A stretch of 27,169 nucleotides of DNA from Aliitabrizicola sp031425325 (GCA_031425325.1 JANPJD010000224.1:1-27169); one strand, 5' to 3'. Positions 7,623 through 15,171 are shown, counted from the first letter of the stretch. The notes: a model not told the origin generated them from the sequence alone. Numbers and translations: made by a program.

Positions 7623-9014
7623 TCAGGCGGCGGGGCGGCAGATCGTCACCGTGTTGCGCCCCCGCGCCTTGGACCGCAGCAGCGCCTGGTCTGCCTGGTC
7701 GATCAGGGCCGCGACGGCGTCGGGGCCGGCCTTGGCCGGTTGCCGGGCAGTCGCCAGCCCGATCGAGACCGTCACCGACAGCGAGGTTCCATCGTCCAGC
7801 CGGATCGGTGCTTCCTCGATCCGCCGGCACAGGCGTTCGGCCAGTTCGCAGGCCTCGGTGATCGAGGTGTCGGGTAGGGCCACAAGGAATTCTTCCCCGC
7901 CGATCCGCGCCAGAAGGTCGTCGTCGCGCAAGGCCGCGCCGAGCCTTCGCGCGACCTCGGTCAGCACGGCGTCGCCCGCCGCATGGCCGAAGGCGTCGTT
8001 GACGGACTTGAACCGGTCGAGGTCGATCACGAGGACGGCGAGCGAGCCGCGCATCCGCCGCGTCCGGTCGAGCAGCCGGCCCAGATGTGCAAGGCCGTAG
8101 CGGCGGTTGTGCAGCCCCGTCAGCGGGTCGATCACCGCAAGCCGCAGCCCATTGGCAAGCGTCGCACGCAGCCTGTCGCCCCGCCGCTTGCGGACCAGAA
8201 GATGACGCAGGCGCAACGCGACCTCGCGCGGGTCTGCGGGCCCTTCGAGCGCATCGTCCGCGCCAAGGTCGAACGCCATCGCGGCAGCCACCCCCGCCGC
8301 CTCGGGCAGGATGACGCAGATCGCGGCATGGCGCGTCTCGGCCCGGCTGCGAAGGTCGGACATCAGGCGCAGCCCACTGCCCGCCGCGCCGAGATCGGCC
8401 TCGATCAGGTAGACATCGGGCCGCGCCTTGCCGGCGGCCCCCGTTCCGTTCAACGCCTCGTCCCGCGTCAGGATGACAAGGCGGTCCGACAAGAGGTGCG
8501 ACAGCGTTCCGCGAAGCAGGAGCGCCGTTTCGGGTCGTGCCGTGATCAGCGCGACGACGCCCGGCCGCTCGAACGCCGACCCCGCTTCGGCCAGGCCGAC
8601 CGCGCCGAGGGTCGCCTCGGGCATCCGCAACTCCTCGACCTCGTCGCGCGCACGCAGAAAGGCGCGCAGCCGGGCCATCAGCCGCTGGTCGTCGATCGGC
8701 TTCGTCATCACGTCATCGGCGCCTGCTGCAAGACCGGCGAGCACCCCCGCCGTGTCCCGTTCCGGCAACGTAAGGACAATCGGAATGTCCGAGGTGGCTG
8801 GGTCGGCCCGCAGCTTCGCCACCACCTCGATCCCGTCCGCGTCTGGTAGCATCCGGTCAATCACGATCACGTCGGGCCGGTCGATCCGCGCAAGGCCGAG
8901 GCAGGCGGCCCCCGACGAGGTCATCACAGGCTCATAGCTCGCCTCGGCCAGCTTGACCTTGAGCACGATGCGGTTCGTCGCCACATCATCCACGATCAGA
9001 ATGCGACCCATCAT
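7623..9014 (-). CDS. pleD: PleD-like response regulator diguanylate cyclase
   Basis: This 463-aa protein has the PleD architecture REC-REC-GGDEF. The first receiver domain (about residues 4-120) has the acidic pair in ILIVDD, the phosphoacceptor Asp53 in VIDRMLPD and Lys105. The second receiver, about 150-275, is degenerate, as in PleD. The GGDEF domain has the active site GGEEF at 372-376 and an intact inhibitory I-site RDDD at 363-366. It should therefore make cyclic di-GMP and be product-inhibited. In Caulobacter, PleD drives the motile-to-sessile transition. I chose the ATG at 9014 (MMGRILIVDD); 9011 or an upstream GTG at 9056 are alternatives, and no strong Shine-Dalgarno decides. Its upstream region has been split from the DUF3572 gene by the integrated element. 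Confidence 0.9.
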   Translation of the reverse strand: MMGRILIVDDVATNRIVLKVKLAEASYEPVMTSSGAACLGLARIDRPDVIVIDRMLPDADGIEVVAKLRADPATSDIPIVLTLPERDTAGVLAGLAAGADDVMTKPIDDQRLMARLRAFLRARDEVEELRMPEATLGAVGLAEAGSAFERPGVVALITARPETALLLRGTLSHLLSDRLVILTRDEALNGTGAAGKARPDVYLIEADLGAAGSGLRLMSDLRSRAETRHAAICVILPEAAGVAAAMAFDLGADDALEGPADPREVALRLRHLLVRKRRGDRLRATLANGLRLAVIDPLTGLHNRRYGLAHLGRLLDRTRRMRGSLAVLVIDLDRFKSVNDAFGHAAGDAVLTEVARRLGAALRDDDLLARIGGEEFLVALPDTSITEACELAERLCRRIEEAPIRLDDGTSLSVTVSIGLATARQPAKAGPDAVAALIDQADQALLRSKARGRNTVTICRPAA

Positions 9015-9073
9015 TGCCCGCGCCGCCCGCTTTACCCGCGTTTCGATCCCGTTCACTGTGCCGAGCGATTGGT

Positions 9074-9083
9074 TAAGAAATCC
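9074..9083. repeat. Candidate attL core (10-bp direct repeat)
   Basis: TAAGAAATCC here is repeated exactly at 19500-19509, in the same orientation. The copies lie between pleD and the integrase on this side, and just before the DUF3572 gene on the other. Removing the DNA between them rejoins a plausible pleD-DUF3572 intergenic region. A 10-bp match is short, so this is the best candidate rather than proof. Confidence 0.45.
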
Positions 9084-9269
9084 CTACCGCCACCCATCTT
9101 TTTCGTGGTGCGCGTAACCCCTTTGGTCCCAACGATTTTCCCCCAGCCTGATCGCTCAAGCCCTTGATTTGATTTGGTTATCGCCCGCAAAGGTCTTGCT
9201 GTCGAACGCAAAGACGCCCATATTCGACCCAAGGTCGTTACTGACATCGAACGGACACGGGAGCTGAGA

Positions 9270-10403
9270 ATGCGTCGCAATAGCAACAAGCTGGACGACA
9301 AGATGGCGGCCTCGCTCCCCGTCCCGGCGAAGGGGTACAAACTCTACTTCGACGCGCAGGTGGCGGGCTTCGGGGTTCGGGTCACGTCGGCTGGTGCGAG
9401 GGCGTACATCCTCAACTACCGGGCCGAGGGGGTCGAGCGTCGCATGACGATCGGCACCGTCGGCGAGTGGCAATGCACCACTGCGAGGGCCGAAGCGAAG
9501 CGGCTCAAACGGGACGTGTACCACGGGGCCGACCCTCTGGGGGACAAGCAGGCGAGGCGCGAGCTGCCGACCATGTCGACCTTGATGGATGACTTCGAGC
9601 GCGACTACTTCCCCCGGCTGCGGCCAGCGTCGTTGAAGCCCTACGGTAACGCCGCCCGGGCGATCCGCGCCGAATGGAAGAACAAGCCCGTGGTCGAGTT
9701 GCGGCCCGCCGACGTGGACGCCTTCCACGCGCGGCTGTCCCGTCGCGCGCCCGTCCTCGCGAACCTATCCCTCAGCGTCCTTTCGAGGGCGTTGTCCCTC
9801 GCTGTCCGGTGGGGGTGGACGGCCCAGAACGTCGCCCGGGGAGTCGAGCGCAATCCCGAGGTGGCGAGGGAGCGGTATCTGTCGCCCGCCGAGATCGCGA
9901 CCCTGTCCGGGGTGCTCGCCAAGTTCCCAGATCGAACGATCGCCAACGTCGTGCGCCTCCTAATGCTGACGGGCGCTCGGAAGGGCGAGGTCCTTTCGAT
10001 GCGATGGGAACATCTCGACCTGATCGCCGGCGTCTGGACGAAACCCGCGAGCCTCACGAAACAGAAGCGCGCGCATCGCATCCCGCTCTCTGCGGCAGCC
10101 GTCGCGGTCCTGACCGGGATCGACCAAACGTCGGAACACGTCTTCCCGTCAAAGCAGGGGAAGGCGCTCGTCTCGATACAACGCCCGTGGGCTGCGATCT
10201 GCAATGCGTGTGGATTCACCGACGTTCGGGTTCACGACCTGCGTCATACCTACGCGTCGGTTCTCGTCCAGTCGGGCTTGTCGCTCGTCATCGTCGGGAA
10301 GTTGCTCGGTCACAGCTCGCCCCAGATCACGGCGAGGTATGCGCACCTCTCGGATGACCCCTTGCGCGAGGCGACCGAACGGGCAGCCGCCGCGATGGGC
10401 TGA
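9270..10403 (+). CDS. int: Tyrosine recombinase integrase
   Basis: This 377-aa site-specific recombinase would integrate and excise the element. An arm-binding N-terminal domain of the DUF4102 type (about residues 20-85, YFDAQVAGFGVRVTSAGAR) is followed by a SAM-like core-binding domain (about 100-190) and the catalytic domain. The catalytic residues are Arg237 in TGARKGE, a Lys near 264 in SLTKQKRAHR, His322 and Arg325 in HDLRHTYAS, His348 in LLGHSS and the nucleophile Tyr357 in ITARYAHL. I chose the ATG at 9270 because GGGAGC is well placed upstream; the frame is open further upstream from a TTG at 9174, but that extension is not family-like. Its place beside the putative attL is typical. 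The direct repeats ACGGACA at 9251 and near the right end may be its arm sites. Confidence 0.95.
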   Translation: MRRNSNKLDDKMAASLPVPAKGYKLYFDAQVAGFGVRVTSAGARAYILNYRAEGVERRMTIGTVGEWQCTTARAEAKRLKRDVYHGADPLGDKQARRELPTMSTLMDDFERDYFPRLRPASLKPYGNAARAIRAEWKNKPVVELRPADVDAFHARLSRRAPVLANLSLSVLSRALSLAVRWGWTAQNVARGVERNPEVARERYLSPAEIATLSGVLAKFPDRTIANVVRLLMLTGARKGEVLSMRWEHLDLIAGVWTKPASLTKQKRAHRIPLSAAAVAVLTGIDQTSEHVFPSKQGKALVSIQRPWAAICNACGFTDVRVHDLRHTYASVLVQSGLSLVIVGKLLGHSSPQITARYAHLSDDPLREATERAAAAMG

Positions 10404-10476
10404 CCTGTCGTTGCGGAAAGGGAACGGATCGCGGGGGCTGGTTGGGAAATCTGCGAGCGCCGCCGAATGTTCACGC

Positions 10477-10489
10477 GATAGCCTCTATC
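10477..10489. promoter_or_regulatory. Candidate operator dyad upstream of HTH gene
   Basis: GATAG-N3-CTATC is a perfect 5-bp dyad, 55 bp upstream of the HTH gene start, in the 140-bp gap after the integrase gene. It could bind a regulator of the replication genes. The evidence is position and symmetry only. Confidence 0.25.
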
Positions 10490-10543
10490 CTGAGCGAAAG
10501 GGCGTTTCGTATCGTTGCGGGGTAGACCTTAAAAGAGGAGGCA

Positions 10544-10777
10544 ATGACCGCCGTGACCATCATGGACCCGCGTCTGGCGGAGCTGCTCGCCAACTACTTC
10601 ACGAAAGAGGAAGTCATGGCGACGCTGGGCATCTCCGATAACACTCTGAGAAAGTACGAGAACCAACCCGACGGCCTCGCCTACACCAAGATCGGCAATC
10701 GACGGCTGTACCATCGCGAAGACTTCAACGAGTTCCTGGAGCGCCGGAAGGTCCGGCCGAACCCGACGCGGAAATGA
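10544..10777 (+). CDS. Small HTH protein, excisionase/AlpA-like
   Basis: This 77-aa protein looks like a MerR/excisionase-type DNA-binding protein. It has FTKEEVMATLGISDNTLRKY (helix-turn-helix), then a turn with TKIGNRRLYHREDFNEFLE, which matches the wing and second helix of AlpA/Xis-like HTH_17 domains. A very strong Shine-Dalgarno (AGAGGAGG) precedes the ATG. It lies between the integrase and the replication gene, the usual place for the AlpA-type switch protein of P4-like elements that controls excision or replication genes. Whether it acts as directionality factor or transcriptional activator cannot be told. A second possible excisionase-like protein is at the right end (18978-19319). 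Confidence 0.7.
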   Translation: MTAVTIMDPRLAELLANYFTKEEVMATLGISDNTLRKYENQPDGLAYTKIGNRRLYHREDFNEFLERRKVRPNPTRK

Positions 10778-10783
10778 AGAAGA

Positions 10784-10810
10784 CCCGCGCGGGGAGCCAT
10801 CCAGCGCGGG
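10784..10810 (+). terminator. Hairpin after HTH gene
   Basis: CCCGCGC at 10784-10790 pairs with GCGCGGG at 10804-10810 around a 13-nt loop, 6 bp after the HTH stop codon. There is no T-run after it, so it may be a weak or Rho-assisted terminator, or an mRNA-stabilising hairpin. Confidence 0.35.
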
Positions 10811-10837
10811 CCTAAGATCGTCGGGGCAGACGAGTAG

Positions 10838-10853
10838 GGACGTTATAACGTCC
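10838..10853. promoter_or_regulatory. 16-bp perfect palindrome upstream of replication gene
   Basis: GGACGTTATAACGTCC is a perfect inverted repeat with no spacer, 39 bp upstream of the replication gene start. Its centre is AT-rich in an otherwise GC-rich gap. A dimeric repressor operator is the natural reading; binding by the element's HTH proteins or a host regulator is possible. A replication-initiation site is an alternative. Confidence 0.55.
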
Positions 10854-10892
10854 GGGCGTCTCCCTCGTCACTGGAGCTTAAGAGGGGAAGAC

Positions 10893-13058
10893 GTGAACCA
10901 GCTTATGAAGAGCGAGCGCCGGCTTTGCAGCGGCAGAGGCGCACACGATACCCGAATTGATTCAGACGAACGATACGACAGCCTCAGCTTTGATGAGCTT
11001 GTCGAGATGGCGCGCAACCCGCAACCGAGTGTTCCTAAGAACGAAGCGATCTGGTTCATCCCCTCGGCCTATCGAGACCAGGACGCGCGCTCCTTCAATG
11101 CGCAACGCACCTTCGGCATGTTCTACGCGCTCCCCGGCGACGTGGACGAGAGCGATATGTCCAAGGAGGACCTCGCCGCCCTTATTGCAGCCGCCGTCGG
11201 AGGCCCCTGCCGGACGTTGATCTACTCGTCCCGATCGGCCACGCCGGCGCTTCGCAAATGGCGGTTCGTCGTCCAGCTCGCCGACATGATCGGCGGGGCC
11301 GGTTATCGGCACACGCAGGGCGCGCTGTTCCAGCTGCTTGAAGAACACAGCAAAGGGACGCTGCTGCTAGATTGGTCGCTCGAACGGGAGGCGCAACTGA
11401 TATACGCGCCAAACCGGGGCGAGTTCTACGAATACCTCTTCATCGACGCGCCTCCGCTGACCATAGAGGCTGACAGCGACCTCGGGAACCAGAGCGCCTA
11501 CCGAAAGAAGGTCGAGGACGAGGCCGCGGCGATCGCAGCGACCCGACGAGAACAAAGCAAGGACGCCGCCGGGGGGGTCGTCGGTCATTTCAACGAGCGC
11601 GCGAACCTCGCGGTGTTCTTCGATCATCTGGGTTACACGCCGTCCCGGAGCGGGATCGACTGGCGTAGCCCCTACCAGACGTCCAAGGGCTTCGCGACAC
11701 GGGACTACGGGGATCACTGGGTATCGCTATCCGGCTCCGACGCCAACGCCGGTCTGGGGATCGTCTCGGCCTCGGGCGCTCGAACCGGCGACGCCTTCGA
11801 CCTCTATGTTCATTACATCCACGGGGGCAACTACTCGAAGGCTGTTCGCACCTACGCGGAGCAAGCGGGCATCGAGAAGTCGATCCAGCTGCCCGAAGTG
11901 CCGCCGGGCGAGCTGTTCGATGACTGGGAAGAGGTGGACGAAGCGAACCTTCCAAGTCGCGACATCCTGTACGGCAACCACTACATCCGACAGTTTGCGT
12001 CTTTGACTGTTGCCCCCGGTGGGCTTGGGAAGTCGACCCTCGTCCTGGCCGAGTGCATCGCGATGGCGACCGGACGACCGATCCTCGGGTACCATCCGAA
12101 GCGACAATACAAGGTCGCCTACTTCAACGCGGAAGACCCGAAGGTCGAGATCACCCGCCGCGTCCTGGCGATGTGCAGGCTGCACAACATTCCGCAATCG
12201 GCCTTGAAAGGCCAACTCTTCATCTCGTCGGGGCGTGACCGCCCGCTGGTGTTGTCGAAGGGGGCCGAGGGGAAGATTGTCGAACCCGTGTTTGCCTACA
12301 TTACCGACAATGCCCGCCGTCGTGGCGTTGACGTCATAGCCTTCGACCCGCTGGCGAACCTAACCGAGAGCCCGGAGACAAACGACGTGTTTCGTTATCT
12401 GGTCAAACGCCTCAGCGTCCTGGCCGACGAGTTGAACATCTCGATCGAGCTGGTTCACCACACGCGGAAGCTGTACGGCAACGACGCGACGGTTGAGGAT
12501 TCACGCGGCGGCAGCGCTCTGGTCGCCGGGGTACGGGCCTCGCGCGCGCTGAACGCGATGACGAAGCAGGAGGCGAAGGACGCTGGGCTGCTGACCCATA
12601 TCCACCACTTCCGGGTGGAACCGGAAGGGAAAAACAACCTGACGGCCAACGCCGAGAGAGCCGACTGGTACGAGAAGGTTGGCATCCCCTTGAAGAACGG
12701 CGACGGGGTGGCTGCCCTGCGCGAATGGAAGTGGCCAAACCCCAACAAGGACCTGCCATCCGATACGCTCTCGCAGGTCCAGGAACGGATCAAGGCGCGC
12801 GGCGACAACCCCCCGAAGGCCGACGTGCAGTCGAGTGATTGGGTAGGGCTGATCGTCGCCGACGTGCTTGATCTAGACATCAGAGGCGAGGGGAATGAAG
12901 GCAGCCTCCATCGCGTCAAACTGCTGGTCAAGGGTTGGCTGAGCAGCGGGGCATTGACGAAGAAAGACGTGCGGGACAAGGCGAAGGGCAGAGACGTTCC
13001 ATGCGTCTTCTCTGGGGTCGAAATCCCCACGTCCCCACCAATCCCCACCCCACCTTAA
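10893..13058 (+). CDS. Primase-like/RepA-type helicase fusion replication protein
   Basis: This 721-aa protein is probably the element's replication initiator. Residues about 50-190 look like a divergent archaeo-eukaryotic-primase-type domain: FYALPGDVDES, then IYSSRSATPALRKWRFVVQL, matching the common Thr-x-Ser-x-Thr-Pro...Arg-Trp-Arg-hydrophobic pattern. Residues about 228-325 resemble the primase-linked region (HFNERANLAVFFDHLGYTPS ... GDAFDLYVHYIHGGNYSKA). A RepA/AAA_25-type ATPase follows, with Walker A APGGLGKST at 374-382, Walker B VIAFDPL at 481-487 and HH at 522-523. The C-terminal tail, about 620-721, is unassigned and ends Pro-rich. The GTG at 10893 has AGAGGGGA upstream; the ATG at 10905 is the alternative. 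A palindrome lies upstream and a G-rich structured region overlaps the 3' end, as expected near an origin. Confidence 0.85.
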   Translation: MNQLMKSERRLCSGRGAHDTRIDSDERYDSLSFDELVEMARNPQPSVPKNEAIWFIPSAYRDQDARSFNAQRTFGMFYALPGDVDESDMSKEDLAALIAAAVGGPCRTLIYSSRSATPALRKWRFVVQLADMIGGAGYRHTQGALFQLLEEHSKGTLLLDWSLEREAQLIYAPNRGEFYEYLFIDAPPLTIEADSDLGNQSAYRKKVEDEAAAIAATRREQSKDAAGGVVGHFNERANLAVFFDHLGYTPSRSGIDWRSPYQTSKGFATRDYGDHWVSLSGSDANAGLGIVSASGARTGDAFDLYVHYIHGGNYSKAVRTYAEQAGIEKSIQLPEVPPGELFDDWEEVDEANLPSRDILYGNHYIRQFASLTVAPGGLGKSTLVLAECIAMATGRPILGYHPKRQYKVAYFNAEDPKVEITRRVLAMCRLHNIPQSALKGQLFISSGRDRPLVLSKGAEGKIVEPVFAYITDNARRRGVDVIAFDPLANLTESPETNDVFRYLVKRLSVLADELNISIELVHHTRKLYGNDATVEDSRGGSALVAGVRASRALNAMTKQEAKDAGLLTHIHHFRVEPEGKNNLTANAERADWYEKVGIPLKNGDGVAALREWKWPNPNKDLPSDTLSQVQERIKARGDNPPKADVQSSDWVGLIVADVLDLDIRGEGNEGSLHRVKLLVKGWLSSGALTKKDVRDKAKGRDVPCVFSGVEIPTSPPIPTPP

Positions 13059-13165
13059 AACGTGGGGAATCCCTACCCCACCCCACCCCCCTTTAGAGGG
13101 TGGGATGGTGGGGTGGGGAGGGCAAAACGAAACGTGGAGAAACCCCCAAGGTGGGGAAGCAATAA
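13021..13165. other. C/G-strand-asymmetric hairpin region with G-quadruplex motif; candidate origin
   Basis: The last 13 codons of the replication gene and the gap after it hold repeated CCCCAC/GTGGGG words. TCCCCACGT (13025-13033) is inverted as ACGTGGGGA (13061-13069). A 12-bp perfect stem pairs 13077-13088 with 13108-13119. The top strand at 13099-13123 has five runs of three or four G separated by short loops, a strong G-quadruplex pattern. Location next to a replication protein makes an origin or a replication-control site plausible; a terminator is the alternative. Confidence 0.45.
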
Positions 13166-13177
13166 GGAGAACAAAAC

Positions 13178-13597
13178 ATGAACTTCAGAATCAAGCATAC
13201 GGCTGCCCAATACGAGCATCCGCTACCCGACGGAAGCGTGCGAACGTTCAAGCTGACGTCCGATGGCGCGCCGTCTCGCTTCTTCGAGATCGTCGCCGAT
13301 GGCCTCGATCACGTCGCACAGGCGACCAGTGAGCATAACCAGCTCGATCGCGTGACGGGCGCTCACGTCTCGGTCATCGCAGAACGGTTCGCGCTTTTGG
13401 TGAGAGGGCCGGTGGACGCCGATCGACTGATGCATGACCTCTTCCATTCGTTCCGGTTGCTTGAGGCGAAGTTCCGTTTCCATGAGGTTCGCGTCGAACA
13501 GGATGCGTTGCTTCTTTGGGCTGACCCGAACCCCAGCCCCGTCCTGCCCGGAAGCGATTGGATGACGAAGTCGCTGCAGGAGCGCCGTCCGCTCTAG
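13178..13597 (+). CDS. Hypothetical protein of the element
   Basis: I do not recognise this 139-aa protein. It has a good Shine-Dalgarno (AAGGAG) before the ATG and a normal mix of residues, so it is likely real. It starts MNFRIKHTAAQYEHPLPDG and looks like a mixed alpha/beta soluble protein with no signal peptide, membrane segment or cysteines. It lies between the replication gene and terS. A nucleic-acid or virion role would be a guess. Confidence 0.6.
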   Translation: MNFRIKHTAAQYEHPLPDGSVRTFKLTSDGAPSRFFEIVADGLDHVAQATSEHNQLDRVTGAHVSVIAERFALLVRGPVDADRLMHDLFHSFRLLEAKFRFHEVRVEQDALLLWADPNPSPVLPGSDWMTKSLQERRPL

Positions 13598-13751
13598 AGG
13601 GGGCCGGGGGGGTGCCTCTGAACCTCGGGCGAGGCGTCTCATCCGGACCGCCCCCCCGTCGACATTCGCTATGTGCCCTGTTCGCAAAATCAGGTGCTCG
13701 CCCCCGCAGCGCCCCGGATACTCGCCGAAACCAGTCAAGAAAGGATGAATC

Positions 13752-14156
13752 ATGGCCGGAAGACCCTCTCAAGCCTCACTGAACGTCGTCACGTCGATCG
13801 ACGGCGGCCCGAAGCGCCCGCCAGCCCCCGACCATTTCACGCCCGAGAAGGCGGCGATCTGGGAGCGCGTCGTCGGCGCGATGGTCCCGACGTGGTGGAA
13901 TGCGTCGAACCTCGATCTGCTGGAGGCCTACTGTGGTCACGTGTTTGCCGCGCAGGACATCGACCGTCGCATTGACGAAGAACACGCCCGGGAAGAGGGG
14001 CCTCGGCTGGGCGCGCTGAACACCCTTTCGCTTCTGAAGGGTCGCGAGACGCGGGCCGTGACGATGCTCTCGACCAAGATGCGGCTCGCGCAGCAGTCGA
14101 CTTATGACAAGAGCAAGAAGGGCGGCGACCATTCGATCAAAAAGCCGTGGTCTTGA
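13752..14156 (+). CDS. terS: Phage terminase small subunit-like protein (P27 type)
   Basis: This 134-aa protein resembles P27-family small terminases, which recognise the phage packaging site and hand DNA to the large terminase. Features are the basic start MAGRPSQASL, a Pro-rich linker (GGPKRPPAPDHFTPEKAAIW) leading into the helix, the helical core WWNASNLDLLEAYCGHVFAAQ, and the C-terminal helices RETRAVTMLSTKMRLAQQST. Length is close to the family's. The ATG at 13752 has AAAGGA upstream. No large terminase follows, which is odd, because terS and terL are normally adjacent. That fits a satellite that redirects a helper's packaging motor to its own DNA. An inverted repeat just downstream could be the recognition site. 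Confidence 0.72.
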   Translation: MAGRPSQASLNVVTSIDGGPKRPPAPDHFTPEKAAIWERVVGAMVPTWWNASNLDLLEAYCGHVFAAQDIDRRIDEEHAREEGPRLGALNTLSLLKGRETRAVTMLSTKMRLAQQSTYDKSKKGGDHSIKKPWS

Positions 14157-14164
14157 CGGCCCCT

Positions 14165-14251
14165 CGAAAAATCGCCGTAGGGGCGTTTACCGCGTCGCCC
14201 CCACCCAAGGCCCATCTCAACTCGCCAAACGCGTTGTCCGGCGATTTTTCG
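14165..14251. repeat. 12-bp inverted repeat after terS; candidate packaging site
   Basis: CGAAAAATCGCC at 14165-14176 is inverted as GGCGATTTTTCG at 14240-14251, with runs of C and G extending the arms imperfectly. The 63-bp spacer is GC-rich and has no convincing gene. It sits directly after terS, where a cos or pac recognition site or a regulatory loop could lie. Confidence 0.5.
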
Positions 14252-14290
14252 GGGGTGTCTGGGCGATCGCCGACGACCTGGAAGGGCGCG

Positions 14291-14608
14291 ATGGCCCGCA
14301 TCGCGGAGTTGGAACGGGAACTCGCTCGACTTCGACCCCCGGAGCCGTTGGAAGACCTTGCGCGGGCGTTGCGGCTCGCCGTCGGGGATGACACGTTTAC
14401 GTCGAGAGAGGTGATCGAGGCGGCGACGGATATTCCTGAGCTTGCCTCGATCCTGGCCGCGCATCAGATCGGCTCTGCACGACAACTGGCAAAGCTACTG
14501 CCCCGCTGTGGCTTCGTGCGGGTCGCGACGCTCCACGGGTCCGCCGTCTGGGTGCCTGATGAGAAGCGTGGTGACGGAGACGCTCGAGGTACACCTAGAG
14601 CTCTTTAG
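14291..14608 (+). CDS. Small predicted HTH/coiled-coil protein
   Basis: I cannot name this protein. From the ATG at 14291 it is 105 aa; GGAAG lies just upstream. The frame is open back to a GTG at 14147, but that part overlaps the inverted repeat and reads as low-quality sequence. The N terminus MARIAELERELARLRPPEPL is a short coiled coil. The rest, FTSREVIEAATDIPELASIL ... SARQLAKLLPRCGFVRV ... SAVWVP, has the layout of a winged helix-turn-helix found at the ends of phage replication and regulatory proteins. A DNA-binding role is inferred. It lies between terS and a second putative winged-helix gene. Confidence 0.6.
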   Translation: MARIAELERELARLRPPEPLEDLARALRLAVGDDTFTSREVIEAATDIPELASILAAHQIGSARQLAKLLPRCGFVRVATLHGSAVWVPDEKRGDGDARGTPRAL

Positions 14609-14676
14609 AGGTTTTTACCTCTTGACCGAATCGACTCCTGTGCGCAGTGTCGTCTCGAGAGAAATGGGAGGTGCAA

Positions 14677-15171
14677 GTGCGGCAGGTCGAAGTTGATATT
14701 GATGTCTACGCAATGATCTGGGCGAGCCGTAAGCCCTCAGAAATGAATGAGAATGATATCCTTAAGCGCATTCTTAGGGAGGCTAGTTTCGTTGACACAC
14801 TGGCGGCTTCGCCCGTCGATCTACCGGACAGCGTTACAGCGTTTCAACACATCAGTACGCCGGTAGAAGAACTACCTCGCTCGAAGGATGTGAAGGATTT
14901 GGAGGTTTCAATGTCGCTCGCGTTTGGAAAAACTCGTTGGGTGGATGACGTTTGCCTGGCCCTGCGGCGTCTAGGTGGAGGCGCTGCCCTTCATGAAATA
15001 TACAAGCAAGTTGAGGAAATTCGGCGGTCCGGCGGACGCTCCGTTCCAAAGTCACTTGAAGCGACTGTTCGCAGGACGATCGAAGATCACTCCTCCGATT
15101 CAGATAACTTTCGAGGTGCTGACATCTTCCGGAAGCTTGGCAGAGGTCAATGGGGTCTGCGCAAAGGTTGA
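14677..15171 (+). CDS. Predicted DNA-binding protein: SeqA-N-like segment plus winged helix
   Basis: This 164-aa protein has two parts. The first 35 residues (VEVDIDVYAMIWASRKPSEM, then NENDILKRIL) resemble the SeqA N-terminal oligomerisation motif, which has the same I/V-D-x-D/E-x-Y start and x-NDILRR ending. Residues about 80-160 (WVDDVCLALRRLGGGAALHE ... KSLEATVRRTIEDHSSDS ... LGRGQWGLRKG) look like a HARE-HTH/Mrr-N type winged helix. I chose the GTG at 14677 because GGGAGG (14666-14671) is optimally spaced; GTG codons at 14671 and 14647 are alternatives. The codon and base use is more AT-rich than in its neighbours, which suggests separate acquisition. It is placed right before the capsid gene. 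Proteins of this layout occur as stand-alone genes in many genomes; their role is unknown. Confidence 0.65.
   Translation: MRQVEVDIDVYAMIWASRKPSEMNENDILKRILREASFVDTLAASPVDLPDSVTAFQHISTPVEELPRSKDVKDLEVSMSLAFGKTRWVDDVCLALRRLGGGAALHEIYKQVEEIRRSGGRSVPKSLEATVRRTIEDHSSDSDNFRGADIFRKLGRGQWGLRKG

Noticed and set aside
9057..9269. tRNA gene as integration target
   Set aside because: No cloverleaf or T-loop sequence is seen at either end of the element; the insertion is intergenic.
13059..13177. CRISPR-like array in the repeated GTGGGG region
   Set aside because: The repeats are short, irregular and partly inverted, with no spacers of constant length and no cas genes.
14157..14290. N-terminal extension of the 14291 gene from GTG 14147
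   Set aside because: It overlaps the terS end and a 12-bp inverted repeat, and the added residues look non-coding.
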